From: Bacteroidales bacterium F22
GTDB taxonomy: Bacteria > Bacteroidota > Bacteroidia > Bacteroidales > Bacteroidaceae
Assembly: GCA_029541985.1 (NCBI GenBank)
Contig: CP095414.1
Coordinates: 2,281,001-2,345,000 of the forward strand
Reading direction: 5' to 3'
DNA length: 64,000 nt
Shown: positions 1 through 8,523 of the stretch, one piece after another
Numbering within the stretch: the stretch's first letter is position 1
Layout of the letters: every line of letters starts with the position of its first letter
Translations under genes and position numbers: made by a program
Notes under the pieces: generated by a model
The model's input: the letters and a program-made list of their open reading frames with translations, nothing else
Databases searched by the model: none
What the model was told of the DNA's origin: nothing

Positions 1-455
1 GGATCTGTGGCGCTGATTAGTGCGCCAAACATCAGTGCGATACTCCATGTCCAAGCATTGTAGTTAGCCGTGCTACCATGAATAGCCATTATTACGGCAG
101 CAGTAGCAAAGGTGCAAAATACTAATCCTGGAACAGCTAGTAATATAGCATTTACCAGAGTCTTCTTAAAAATATGAAAGTCGAGCTCATAGGCGCCTTC
201 GAAGATTAAGATAGGCAGAAATAGGTACAAAATCATGTTGGGATTTATATCACTGATACGATTTAGAGCCGTATCAATGGTTGGTAACCAAGTGAGAAAC
301 TTAAAACGATCTAGTAAACCGACCCCGAATCCGAAAATAAATAATCCAACCGTATAGGGGAGCGCACTTTTCTTAAGGACTACTTTTAACAGTCCTCCGC
401 AAATGAGACTGATGATAATGAAAAGGAGTGGCTCTAATATATGATTAATTCCCAT
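1..455 (-). CDS. Na+/H+ antiporter, CPA1/NhaP type (3' part missing)
   Basis: The minus strand is open from an ATG at 455 to the window edge, giving the first 151 residues of an integral membrane protein. Several hydrophobic helices are visible, and the last residues read ALISATDP, a signature of the cation:proton antiporter-1 (NhaP/NHE) family that exchanges Na+ or K+ for H+ across the inner membrane. The N-terminus (MGINHILEPLLF) runs straight into a first membrane helix, which supports this start. The gene diverges from the cyclophilin gene with only 77 bp between the two start codons. The C-terminal part lies outside the window, so completeness and any cytoplasmic domain cannot be judged. 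Confidence 0.85.
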   Translation of the reverse strand, partial: MGINHILEPLLFIIISLICGGLLKVVLKKSALPYTVGLFIFGFGVGLLDRFKFLTWLPTIDTALNRISDINPNMILYLFLPILIFEGAYELDFHIFKKTLVNAILLAVPGLVFCTFATAAVIMAIHGSTANYNAWTWSIALMFGALISATD

Positions 456-480
456 ATGTCTTATTAAAAATGATTAGTAC

Positions 481-512
481 TTTGGCAAAGGTACATAAAT
501 ATTGTATATTTG
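481..512 (+). promoter_or_regulatory. Bacteroidota-type promoter of the cyclophilin gene
   Basis: TTTG at 481-484 and TATATTTG at 505-512 are separated by 20 bp, matching the TTTG/TAnnTTTG promoter of Bacteroidota. It lies 20 bp before the ATG at 533, which decides that start over an in-frame ATG at 470 that lies upstream of the promoter. Confidence 0.8.
486..493 (-). promoter_or_regulatory. -7 element of the antiporter gene
   Basis: On the minus strand the bases read TACCTTTG, matching TAnnTTTG, 30 bp upstream of the antiporter ATG at 455. No clear -33 TTTG is present at the right distance. The site sits between the two elements of the opposing cyclophilin promoter. Confidence 0.55.
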
Positions 513-532
513 CACGATTAAATGCATTTCAA

Positions 533-1360
533 ATGAATACAAAAAACAGATTGATCTCAATACAAATATTTTTTTTCTTAGCTGTTTTGTGTAGCTGTCA
601 ATCTAAAAAAAATAAAGATGTTATGATTAGGTTAGAAACGACTAGAGGAAACGTTGTTATTAAACTATTTGATGAAACTCCTCTACACCGTGACAATTTC
701 ATTAGACAAATTGAACAAGGGACATATGAAGGAACTCTTTTTCATCGAGTTATAAGTAATTTCATGGTTCAAGCTGGGGACCCTGATTCGAAAGATGCGA
801 AGCCTGGTCAGATACTAGGTTCCGGAGATTTAGGATACACCATACCAGCTGAAATAAATTTCCCTAAATATTATCATTGTCGCGGCGCGTTAGCTGCTGC
901 TAGACAAGGAGACCAAGTAAATCCTGAGAGAGCCTCTTCAGCTTGCCAGTTTTATATAGTTACAGGTACTGTTTATTCTAAGGAGATGCTAACCTCTATG
1001 GAGGAGCAACGTAATGAACAACAAGTGCGTCAACTATATAATCTTCAAACAAGAAAATACAAAGAATTGTTTGACAAGATGCGTCTATCAGACGATTATG
1101 ATGGGATAGCTGACTTAGAACAGAAGATGATGGAGTTAGCACAAGCGAAGGCCGATAGTATGCCTGACTTTACGTTCACTCCTGAGCAAATTGATGACTA
1201 TACAACAATTGGTGGAACTCCACATTTAGATGGTGAATACACTGTGTTTGGTCAAGTAATAGAAGGTATGGATATCATTGATGCCATCCAAAATGTACCG
1301 ACAGATAGAAATGACAGACCTAAACAAGATATACGTATCATTAATGTTTCTGTACTTTAA
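533..1360 (+). CDS. Cyclophilin-type peptidylprolyl isomerase lipoprotein
   Basis: A 275-residue lipoprotein: an N-terminal signal peptide ends in the lipobox LCSC, followed by a cyclophilin fold (RLETTRGNVVIKLFDETPLH, then FHRVISNFMVQAGDP). It would catalyse cis/trans isomerisation of prolyl bonds in the periplasm. The domain is split: after the strand ending QFYIVTG there are about 75 charged, helix-prone residues before the closing segment GGTPHLDGEYTVFGQV. This insertion is, to my knowledge, common in Bacteroidales members. The start at 533 is preferred because the promoter ends at 512 and only this start gives a clean signal peptide. The M16 protease gene follows after 25 bp, so the two are probably one transcript. 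Confidence 0.88.
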   Translation: MNTKNRLISIQIFFFLAVLCSCQSKKNKDVMIRLETTRGNVVIKLFDETPLHRDNFIRQIEQGTYEGTLFHRVISNFMVQAGDPDSKDAKPGQILGSGDLGYTIPAEINFPKYYHCRGALAAARQGDQVNPERASSACQFYIVTGTVYSKEMLTSMEEQRNEQQVRQLYNLQTRKYKELFDKMRLSDDYDGIADLEQKMMELAQAKADSMPDFTFTPEQIDDYTTIGGTPHLDGEYTVFGQVIEGMDIIDAIQNVPTDRNDRPKQDIRIINVSVL

Positions 1361-1385
1361 ATAAGTTTGAACTAAAATAAATTAG

Positions 1386-2627
1386 ATGTTAGAAATTAAA
1401 CGTGCTACACTGCCTAATGGACTAAAAATAGTATATAGCCATGATTCCTCTACTCAGATGGTTGCCATCAATGTGCTATATAAAGTCGGATCTCGAGATG
1501 AAGATCCAGCTCATACTGGTTTTGCACATCTCTTCGAACATCTAATGTTTGGCCCTTCTATCAATATCCCAAGTTATGATACCCCTCTTCAAGAATCAGG
1601 TGGTGAAAACAATGCTTGGACGAATAATGATATTACGAATTATTATCTGACGATTCCCAAACAACATGCGGAACTCGGTTTTTGGCTTGAATCTGACCGT
1701 ATGTTGCAACTTGCTTTTAGTCCAGAGAGTCTAGAAGTGCAACGTAATGTAGTCATGGAAGAGTTTAAACAACGATGCTTGAATCAACCTTATGGGGATA
1801 TCGGGCATCTATTGCGTGGACTCTCTTATGTAAAACATCCTTATCAGTGGCCTACGATTGGAAAGGAATTGAAACACATTGAAGAGGTGACGATGGAACA
1901 AGTAAAGTCATTCTATGATTCGTTCTATCAGCCTAGCAATGCCATCCTATCGGTGACTGGGCAAATTTCTTGGGAAGAAACGATTCGATTAGCCGAAAAA
2001 TGGTTCTCGTCTATTCCTAACCATCCAATCATTCGTCGCAACTATGGCATAGAGCCAGAATATACAGAGCAAAGACGTTTAGAAGTTACTCGAGATGTAC
2101 CATTTGATGCATTGTACATGACATTTTTGATGAGTGACCGTTTCGATAAACAATATTATGCTGCAGATATGCTCTCTGACGTGTTGGCTAATGGTAGTTC
2201 TAGTAGATTATCTCAGCGTCTAGTTAAGAAACGACATCTCTTTAATCAAATAGACGCACACATATCGGGATCTCTAGACAAAGGATTGTTCCAAATAGAT
2301 GGACGACCAGCTGACGGTGTCTCATTGGAAGATGCTGAACAAGCCGTGTGGGAAGAATTGCAACTTCTTCAGACAGAATTGGTATCAGAACGAGAAATAA
2401 AGAAATTAAAAAATAAATTTGAAGCTACGCTTATTTTTGGTAATATTAATTATCAAAATCTAGCAACCAATCTTGCTTGGCATGAGATGCTTGGACCTGG
2501 CTTTGGGATAGAAGATGAGCGAAATGCTTATATGGAACTTACAGCTGAGACGCTTCGTCACACAGCTAAAGAGCTATTTCAACCTCATAGAGCAGCTGTT
2601 TTGTATTATAAATCCCGAAACAACTAA
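1386..2627 (+). CDS. M16 family zinc metalloprotease
   Basis: A 413-residue protein with the inverted zinc motif HLFEH (residues 48-52) in the context HTGFAHLFEHLMFG, and the downstream acidic ligand region VVMEEFKQR near residue 125. This is the pitrilysin/insulinase family, whose active subunits degrade small peptides and unfolded proteins. The length fits a single two-domain M16B subunit. The C-terminal domain lacks a second zinc motif, as expected. There is no obvious signal peptide, so it is probably cytoplasmic. It lies in a forward run with the cyclophilin and MATE genes. The substrate is unknown. Confidence 0.9.
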   Translation: MLEIKRATLPNGLKIVYSHDSSTQMVAINVLYKVGSRDEDPAHTGFAHLFEHLMFGPSINIPSYDTPLQESGGENNAWTNNDITNYYLTIPKQHAELGFWLESDRMLQLAFSPESLEVQRNVVMEEFKQRCLNQPYGDIGHLLRGLSYVKHPYQWPTIGKELKHIEEVTMEQVKSFYDSFYQPSNAILSVTGQISWEETIRLAEKWFSSIPNHPIIRRNYGIEPEYTEQRRLEVTRDVPFDALYMTFLMSDRFDKQYYAADMLSDVLANGSSSRLSQRLVKKRHLFNQIDAHISGSLDKGLFQIDGRPADGVSLEDAEQAVWEELQLLQTELVSEREIKKLKNKFEATLIFGNINYQNLATNLAWHEMLGPGFGIEDERNAYMELTAETLRHTAKELFQPHRAAVLYYKSRNN

Positions 2628-2683
2628 TAGTTGAGATACCCGTTTTGGGGGATGTTATTATTATCTTTTAAATCAACCTTCAG

Positions 2684-4051
2684 ATGCGTTCAATATTTAA
2701 TCTTTATCTTCCACAATATCGTGCCATTATAAAACTAGGTATTCCTATTATTATGGGGCAGATAGCTATGGTTTTTTTGAGTATATGTGATACGCTTATG
2801 GTTGGTCATTATAATACTGACTCTCTAGCAGCTTCTGCATTTACTGGTAGTTTGTTTTATATGCCATTGATGTTTTGCATGGGTATTTCGTTGGGATTTA
2901 TACCTATTGCTGGTGCTTGTTTCGGGCGTAATGACAAATTGGAGGTAGGAAGTTTGCTCCGACACGCTCATGTCGTCAATTTAATTGCGCTAATCATATT
3001 GATGATTCCGATGACTATTCTCTATTTCTTCTTGGATAGGTTAGGCCAACCTGAAGAATTACTTCCACTCGTGAAGCCCTATTATATTTGTTATCTCATT
3101 TCATTTCCCTTCATCTCACTCTATTTTACCTACAAGCAATTTACTGATAGTATCACTGAGACTAAAATATCCATGCAAATAATTGTCTTAGGAGTTGTAT
3201 TAAACATCATACTCAATTATTTACTTATTTATGGTATCTACCCTTTTCCAGAACTAGGTCTTTTGGGCGCAGGTATTGCTACCCTCATTGCTCGTGCTTT
3301 TATGGGTACTTCCTATCTTCTCTATATACAGTTGAATCGTAAATATGCTGTATATCAAAAAGGTTTTCGTCACGGAAATTTTGACTTTTCTAAGGTTCGT
3401 ACTATGTGGAAAATGGGGTTTCCTATTGCTATTCAACTGTTGCTTGAGTCAAGCTCCTTCAGTTTGACTTCAGTCATGGCTGGTTGGATTGGAACCATAG
3501 CACTTGCTGCTCACCAGGTAATGCTCACCTTCTCTCAATTCTTTTTTATGGTCTACAATGGTCTTGGCAGTGCACTGTCTGTTCGTATAAGTATTTTCAA
3601 TGGACAGAAAGACCTAAGAGGAGTCAAATATACCGCCAATGCAGGGATTCAACTCATGCTCACATTGTTCCTCTTCAATGGTATTGTTGCTTTTATAGCC
3701 CGTAATTATATTGGTGGTTGGTTTACCGATAATGAAGCTGTAGCCATGTTGATTCCATTAGTTATGATTCCTCTAATCATGTATCAAGCAGGCGATGCAT
3801 TGCAAATTACTTATATCAATGTATTACGTGGTCTAGGTGATGTCAGACCGATTATGTGGATATCTATGGTTTGTTATCTTGGTATATCACTTCCTATTAG
3901 TTATATTTGTGGGATTACTCTTCATTGGGGATTAGTGGGGATATGGATGGGATTTCCATTTGCACTGACTTTGGCTGGTATTGGGTATTATATCTGTTAT
4001 AGAATCAATTTAAAGGAAGAACAAAGATGTCTAAACGAAAAACAAATATAG
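2684..4051 (+). CDS. MATE family efflux transporter
   Basis: A 455-residue protein with about 12 hydrophobic segments. It shows the MATE pattern: an N-terminal GIPIIMGQIAMVFLSICDT segment and a second half beginning at about residue 240 with MGFPIAIQLLLESSSFSLTS. MATE proteins export cationic drugs or metabolites using Na+ or H+ gradients. The length is typical. The last 25 bp overlap the start of the tamB-like gene, implying translational coupling. The substrate cannot be predicted. Confidence 0.92.
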   Translation: MRSIFNLYLPQYRAIIKLGIPIIMGQIAMVFLSICDTLMVGHYNTDSLAASAFTGSLFYMPLMFCMGISLGFIPIAGACFGRNDKLEVGSLLRHAHVVNLIALIILMIPMTILYFFLDRLGQPEELLPLVKPYYICYLISFPFISLYFTYKQFTDSITETKISMQIIVLGVVLNIILNYLLIYGIYPFPELGLLGAGIATLIARAFMGTSYLLYIQLNRKYAVYQKGFRHGNFDFSKVRTMWKMGFPIAIQLLLESSSFSLTSVMAGWIGTIALAAHQVMLTFSQFFFMVYNGLGSALSVRISIFNGQKDLRGVKYTANAGIQLMLTLFLFNGIVAFIARNYIGGWFTDNEAVAMLIPLVMIPLIMYQAGDALQITYINVLRGLGDVRPIMWISMVCYLGISLPISYICGITLHWGLVGIWMGFPFALTLAGIGYYICYRINLKEEQRCLNEKQI

Positions 4052-7000
4052 TTTTACGTGTCTTTGTATGGGTAATTCTGACTCCCATACTAGCCATCTT
4101 CATGGTTATTAGTGCTTTATATGTACCTGCTATTCAGCGATTTGCCAAAGACAAGATAGCCACTTCAATCAGTCAAATTCTTGGTCAAGAAGTGACGATA
4201 GAACGAATTGACCTTCGTTTTCCTCTTGATTTATCCATCAAGAATATTGATATCCTAGATGATAATATTCAACGGGTACATGCAGCTTCTTTTAATCTTG
4301 ACATTGACCCGTTACCTCTTTTGAATAAGGAAATTTTAATCAACGAAATTTCGCTTTCTTCCGCTTCTTTCAACCAGTTTGTACCAGTTGAAGGGGTTAC
4401 TCTTTCTGGAAGTTGTATCAAGTTACAATTGGTTTCACGAAGTATTTCTTTGTTTAAGAAACAAATTATTGTCAATCGTGCTCTCCTACGCAAAGCCAAC
4501 TTAAGCGTTTCCTTAGGCACATTTTTGACTGACACTACACAGGTTGATTCAGTCAAACCTCATTGGTCATTGTTGTTCAAAAAAGTGATAACTGAACAGA
4601 GCCAAATTGCGCTTTCTATGCCCTCAGATAGTTTAGCCATGGATATAGCTTATCATGAGTTAGCTATTAATGATGCTATCCTGACATTAAATCCACTTTC
4701 TTTCACCGTTCCTCACGCTCATCTACAAAGAGCTAAGATTCTTTATGACACTCATCTCGATTCTTTGTATACCTCTCCACATATATCTTTTGAAGACGTC
4801 AATATCAATATTGATTCTTTGAATGCTGATTCTCTTGGACTTTCGTTAGCGAATTGTAGAGTTGAAATTGACAGCTCATGGGTGCGCGCAAAGATAGGAA
4901 GTACAGGCTCTTGGCAAGATGTAAAAACATGGCTTGAACCTCAAAAGATGGATGCTGAGTTAGATGCCGATATTCAAAGAGATTTGTTATTGCGATATTG
5001 GCCTGATAGCACATACTTAGGATTACGTCCTAAGAAAAATTTCCTCTTATCACTAAGACTCTCCGGGCGCAATAAGCAGATTTCGATAAATCGAGGTGCT
5101 GCTAATTGTGTACCACTCTTCGACCTTACTCTCAATGGAAATGTCTCTAATCTCCTTCATCGAAAGACTCGAAAAGCATCTTTTGTATTAAGTTCTTTGC
5201 TACCTGAGCAATATGACATAAAAAGTAATGTTCAACTATTGAGCGACTCTATATCGTTAGATTTAGTGCTTAATCAGAAGTCGACGCCCAAGCAGTCAGC
5301 TACTGTGTCGTCTACGACAGATACCATATATACCGTTATTCCTGATGTTGTAAAAACCATCGTGTCAGATTCCATTGCAAAACGTACGCCTCAACATTCC
5401 GAATCGAATCGAATTGTTGCTACCCTCTTAGCCTCCTATCAGTTAGCGAAACAGCAGTATCATTTAAATCTGAATGTAGATTCATTAGTGCTTCAGACTT
5501 TCTTCCCCAAGGATTCTATCAAATGCATTACTAGTCAGGTTACAGCTCAAGGAATTGGGGTAGACCCATTTGAAAAAAGTACTTATTCTCAGATAAAAGG
5601 ACATATCTCTTCGTTTCGCTATGGGGTGTATGATGCACAGGACATAGATGTAGATGCTGCTATCATAGATGCTATGGCTGAAGTTAACATAGAAAGTCGT
5701 TGGCCTGCATTTCAGTTTCATGCCGATGGAAATTATGAATTTCATCGGGATGAGGCCATTCGTGGAACTGTAAACTTAAATGTGGTTTCAGCAGATTTAC
5801 ACCGGCTAGGATTATTGGCGGAACCGACAGCTGACCCATTGATAATGGACCTTCAGGCCGAAGCAGCTAAAGATACTCTATGGCTTTCCTTATTTTCAGG
5901 AGATGCCATGCTTAGTCTTTATGCTGGAACCAATCTAGAGAAACTGATTGCAGATGGCAAGCGTCTAATCAGAGGAACTGAAGAGATGAAAAAACATTTC
6001 TATCTTGATTATGATGAATTGCTCACCGAGTTACCCTCGACCAATGTGGCCCTTTTTATGGGGAAGGATAACTTTATATCATGGTGGTTACGACAGAAAG
6101 ATATTTATTTTGAGCAATTGCAGTTCGAAGCAAGTACAGAACCAGGTTGGGGACTTGATGCAGATGGATTGATGCAGGATTTGAGATACGATACCATATA
6201 TATAGATAGTCTTCAATTACTAGCTCAACAAGACAAACGAAAATTAAATTATCGTTTATCTGTGACAGATAATCATGTAAATCATGCTGAAAGAGATTAC
6301 AAATTAATTCTACAAGGTATGCTTGAAGGGCGTAGTGGTGAAGCTCGATTGTTTTATGATGATTATATGCAACAAAAAGGGTTAGATATCGGATTAAATG
6401 TGGAGAGTAGAGATAGTGCCTTTTATCTTAAGCTACTGCCTGCTGAACCGATTATCGCTTTTCGTAAATTCCAGTTGAAAGGAGAAAACCAGTCGATTCT
6501 CTACGGAGATGGTCATGCTGACATAGCACTGCAACTTCTCGATTCTGTGGGCCAAGGGTTTAGGATTCAATCTATCCCTGATTCAACAGCATTTTACAAC
6601 GTTGATATGGAACTCACTCATGTCGCTTTATCTGATGTTAGCCGTTTATTCCCATCATATCCTTCATTCGATGGACTATTCTCTGCGACAGCTACCTTTC
6701 GTAAGACGGCAAATACGATGCAATTATCGACAGAATTGGATGTAAAAGACGGGCAGGTGCGAAATAATACATTAGGAAATATAAATATAGGGTTGGCATG
6801 GCTTCCTGATGAAACGATGAACAAACATTATCTTGATACATACTTGATGCACGATGATCATGAGATACTGACCGCTACAGGTACCTATTTGATTGATAAG
6901 AAAAAGATAGACATAGAGAGTTCTATAGATAAATTCCCAGTAGCATTGATTAGTGCCTTTGCAGACCCTAATATGGTCAAACTTACGGGTACTTTGGATG

Positions 7001-8523
7001 GGGACATTGTAGTTAATGGAACGACGAACAAGCCGATATTGAATGGTTCGCTGACATCGAATATGGTAGAATTGAATTCCACGATGACAGGTGCTTATTA
7101 CCGTTTCGACCCTCGAATTGTAAAGATGGTCAATAATGAACTTATATTAGACCGTTATGCTATCTACTCTAGAGGAACTACTCCTTTTGTCATAAATGGT
7201 ACAGTTGATTGTAGAGACCTATCGAATCCTCATGCAAATTTGTCGTTTGATGCTACTAAATATACGCTTCTTGATGCCAAACGAACTGAAAAGAGTTTAC
7301 TCTATGGCAAAGTCCTTGTTGATATGCAAGGCTCCCTTATGGGGCCTCTTGATAACTTAAAGATGCAGGGAGACATGCGTGTTCGTTCAGGTACTAACAT
7401 CACTTACTTAATGTTGAACTCACCATTAACCATTGAAGATCGATTAGGTGATGCAGTGACCTTTACCTCCTTTGAAAACGCGGGATTACAGAAGAAGGAC
7501 AAAGATCAAAAAGAAATTGCCTTAGGTGGTTTTGACATGACTATGCATCTCTTTATTGATCCTGTAGTTCAACTGCGGGCTGATTTGAGTGCTGATAAAA
7601 GTAGTTTTATTTCTCTTCGTGGTGGAGGTGAACTTAATTTATCCTATAGCAGCATGGAAGACATCTCTTTATCAGGACGTTATGCTGTCACCTCAGGTAG
7701 TATGAAATATGCTCTTCCGGTCATTCCGCTCAATGAATTTACGATTAATAAAGGAAGTTCCTTACAGTGGCAAGGAGATCCGATGGATCCTATATTAAAT
7801 CTGAAAGCTTATAAAAATGCAACGGCTGTAGTTTCCCAGAGCAATGGTTCTGGAAGAAGTGTGGATTTCAATGTGGGAATTAATCTTAGCAATACACTCC
7901 AGAGTCCTGATTTTTCCTTCTTTATTGAATCTCCTCGTGACAGTGAAATAAAAAGTCAGCTTTCTGCAATGAGTCAGGAGCAACGAAACAAACAAGCATT
8001 AACGATGTTAGCGACTGGTATTTATTTAGGAAGTGAAGGCAATGCACAGAATCTAAATATAGGTTCTGTCATTAGTAGTGTATTGCAATCTCAGATTAGT
8101 AATATTGCTGAAGCTGCTGTTAGTGGAGCAAGTCTTCAAGTAGGAGTCAACCAAGTGGATAATAGTACTTCGGGAAGTTCGTACACTGATTACAATTTCA
8201 GTTATAGGCAACGGCTTTTCGATGACCGTTTTCAACTAGTAGTAGGAGGAAGTGTCGTGACTGGAAATCCAGAAGAAGCGAATCAATCCTTCATTGATAA
8301 TGCATCACTCGAATACCGTTTGGATCATGTAGGATCAAGATACTTGAGACTATTTTATGAACGAAATTATGATACCTTATTGGAAGGAGACATTACAAAA
8401 ACGGGAGTCGGTGTGATTTATAAAAAGAAGCTAAATACACTTAGTGACTTATGGCATTTTAAGAAGCGCAAAACGACCCAGCAAAACAATGATTCGATAA
8501 AAATAGAGAAAGCAGATGAATAG
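4027..8523 (+). CDS. tamB: TamB-like translocation/assembly module protein
   Basis: A 1498-residue protein with an N-terminal membrane anchor (residues 9-31), a very long region predicted to be repetitive beta strands, and a C-terminal TamB/DUF490 domain (about residues 1080-1450; GGGELNLSYSSMEDISLSGR belongs to it). TamB-family proteins bridge the inner and outer membranes and work with an Omp85 partner in outer-membrane protein assembly or lipid transport. The pairing is kept here: the Omp85-type gene follows with an 8-bp overlap (ATGAATAG). The 5' end overlaps the MATE gene by 25 bp. Length and architecture fit Bacteroidota homologues; whether it moves proteins or lipids is open. Confidence 0.9.
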   Translation: MSKRKTNIVLRVFVWVILTPILAIFMVISALYVPAIQRFAKDKIATSISQILGQEVTIERIDLRFPLDLSIKNIDILDDNIQRVHAASFNLDIDPLPLLNKEILINEISLSSASFNQFVPVEGVTLSGSCIKLQLVSRSISLFKKQIIVNRALLRKANLSVSLGTFLTDTTQVDSVKPHWSLLFKKVITEQSQIALSMPSDSLAMDIAYHELAINDAILTLNPLSFTVPHAHLQRAKILYDTHLDSLYTSPHISFEDVNINIDSLNADSLGLSLANCRVEIDSSWVRAKIGSTGSWQDVKTWLEPQKMDAELDADIQRDLLLRYWPDSTYLGLRPKKNFLLSLRLSGRNKQISINRGAANCVPLFDLTLNGNVSNLLHRKTRKASFVLSSLLPEQYDIKSNVQLLSDSISLDLVLNQKSTPKQSATVSSTTDTIYTVIPDVVKTIVSDSIAKRTPQHSESNRIVATLLASYQLAKQQYHLNLNVDSLVLQTFFPKDSIKCITSQVTAQGIGVDPFEKSTYSQIKGHISSFRYGVYDAQDIDVDAAIIDAMAEVNIESRWPAFQFHADGNYEFHRDEAIRGTVNLNVVSADLHRLGLLAEPTADPLIMDLQAEAAKDTLWLSLFSGDAMLSLYAGTNLEKLIADGKRLIRGTEEMKKHFYLDYDELLTELPSTNVALFMGKDNFISWWLRQKDIYFEQLQFEASTEPGWGLDADGLMQDLRYDTIYIDSLQLLAQQDKRKLNYRLSVTDNHVNHAERDYKLILQGMLEGRSGEARLFYDDYMQQKGLDIGLNVESRDSAFYLKLLPAEPIIAFRKFQLKGENQSILYGDGHADIALQLLDSVGQGFRIQSIPDSTAFYNVDMELTHVALSDVSRLFPSYPSFDGLFSATATFRKTANTMQLSTELDVKDGQVRNNTLGNINIGLAWLPDETMNKHYLDTYLMHDDHEILTATGTYLIDKKKIDIESSIDKFPVALISAFADPNMVKLTGTLDGDIVVNGTTNKPILNGSLTSNMVELNSTMTGAYYRFDPRIVKMVNNELILDRYAIYSRGTTPFVINGTVDCRDLSNPHANLSFDATKYTLLDAKRTEKSLLYGKVLVDMQGSLMGPLDNLKMQGDMRVRSGTNITYLMLNSPLTIEDRLGDAVTFTSFENAGLQKKDKDQKEIALGGFDMTMHLFIDPVVQLRADLSADKSSFISLRGGGELNLSYSSMEDISLSGRYAVTSGSMKYALPVIPLNEFTINKGSSLQWQGDPMDPILNLKAYKNATAVVSQSNGSGRSVDFNVGINLSNTLQSPDFSFFIESPRDSEIKSQLSAMSQEQRNKQALTMLATGIYLGSEGNAQNLNIGSVISSVLQSQISNIAEAAVSGASLQVGVNQVDNSTSGSSYTDYNFSYRQRLFDDRFQLVVGGSVVTGNPEEANQSFIDNASLEYRLDHVGSRYLRLFYERNYDTLLEGDITKTGVGVIYKKKLNTLSDLWHFKKRKTTQQNNDSIKIEKADE

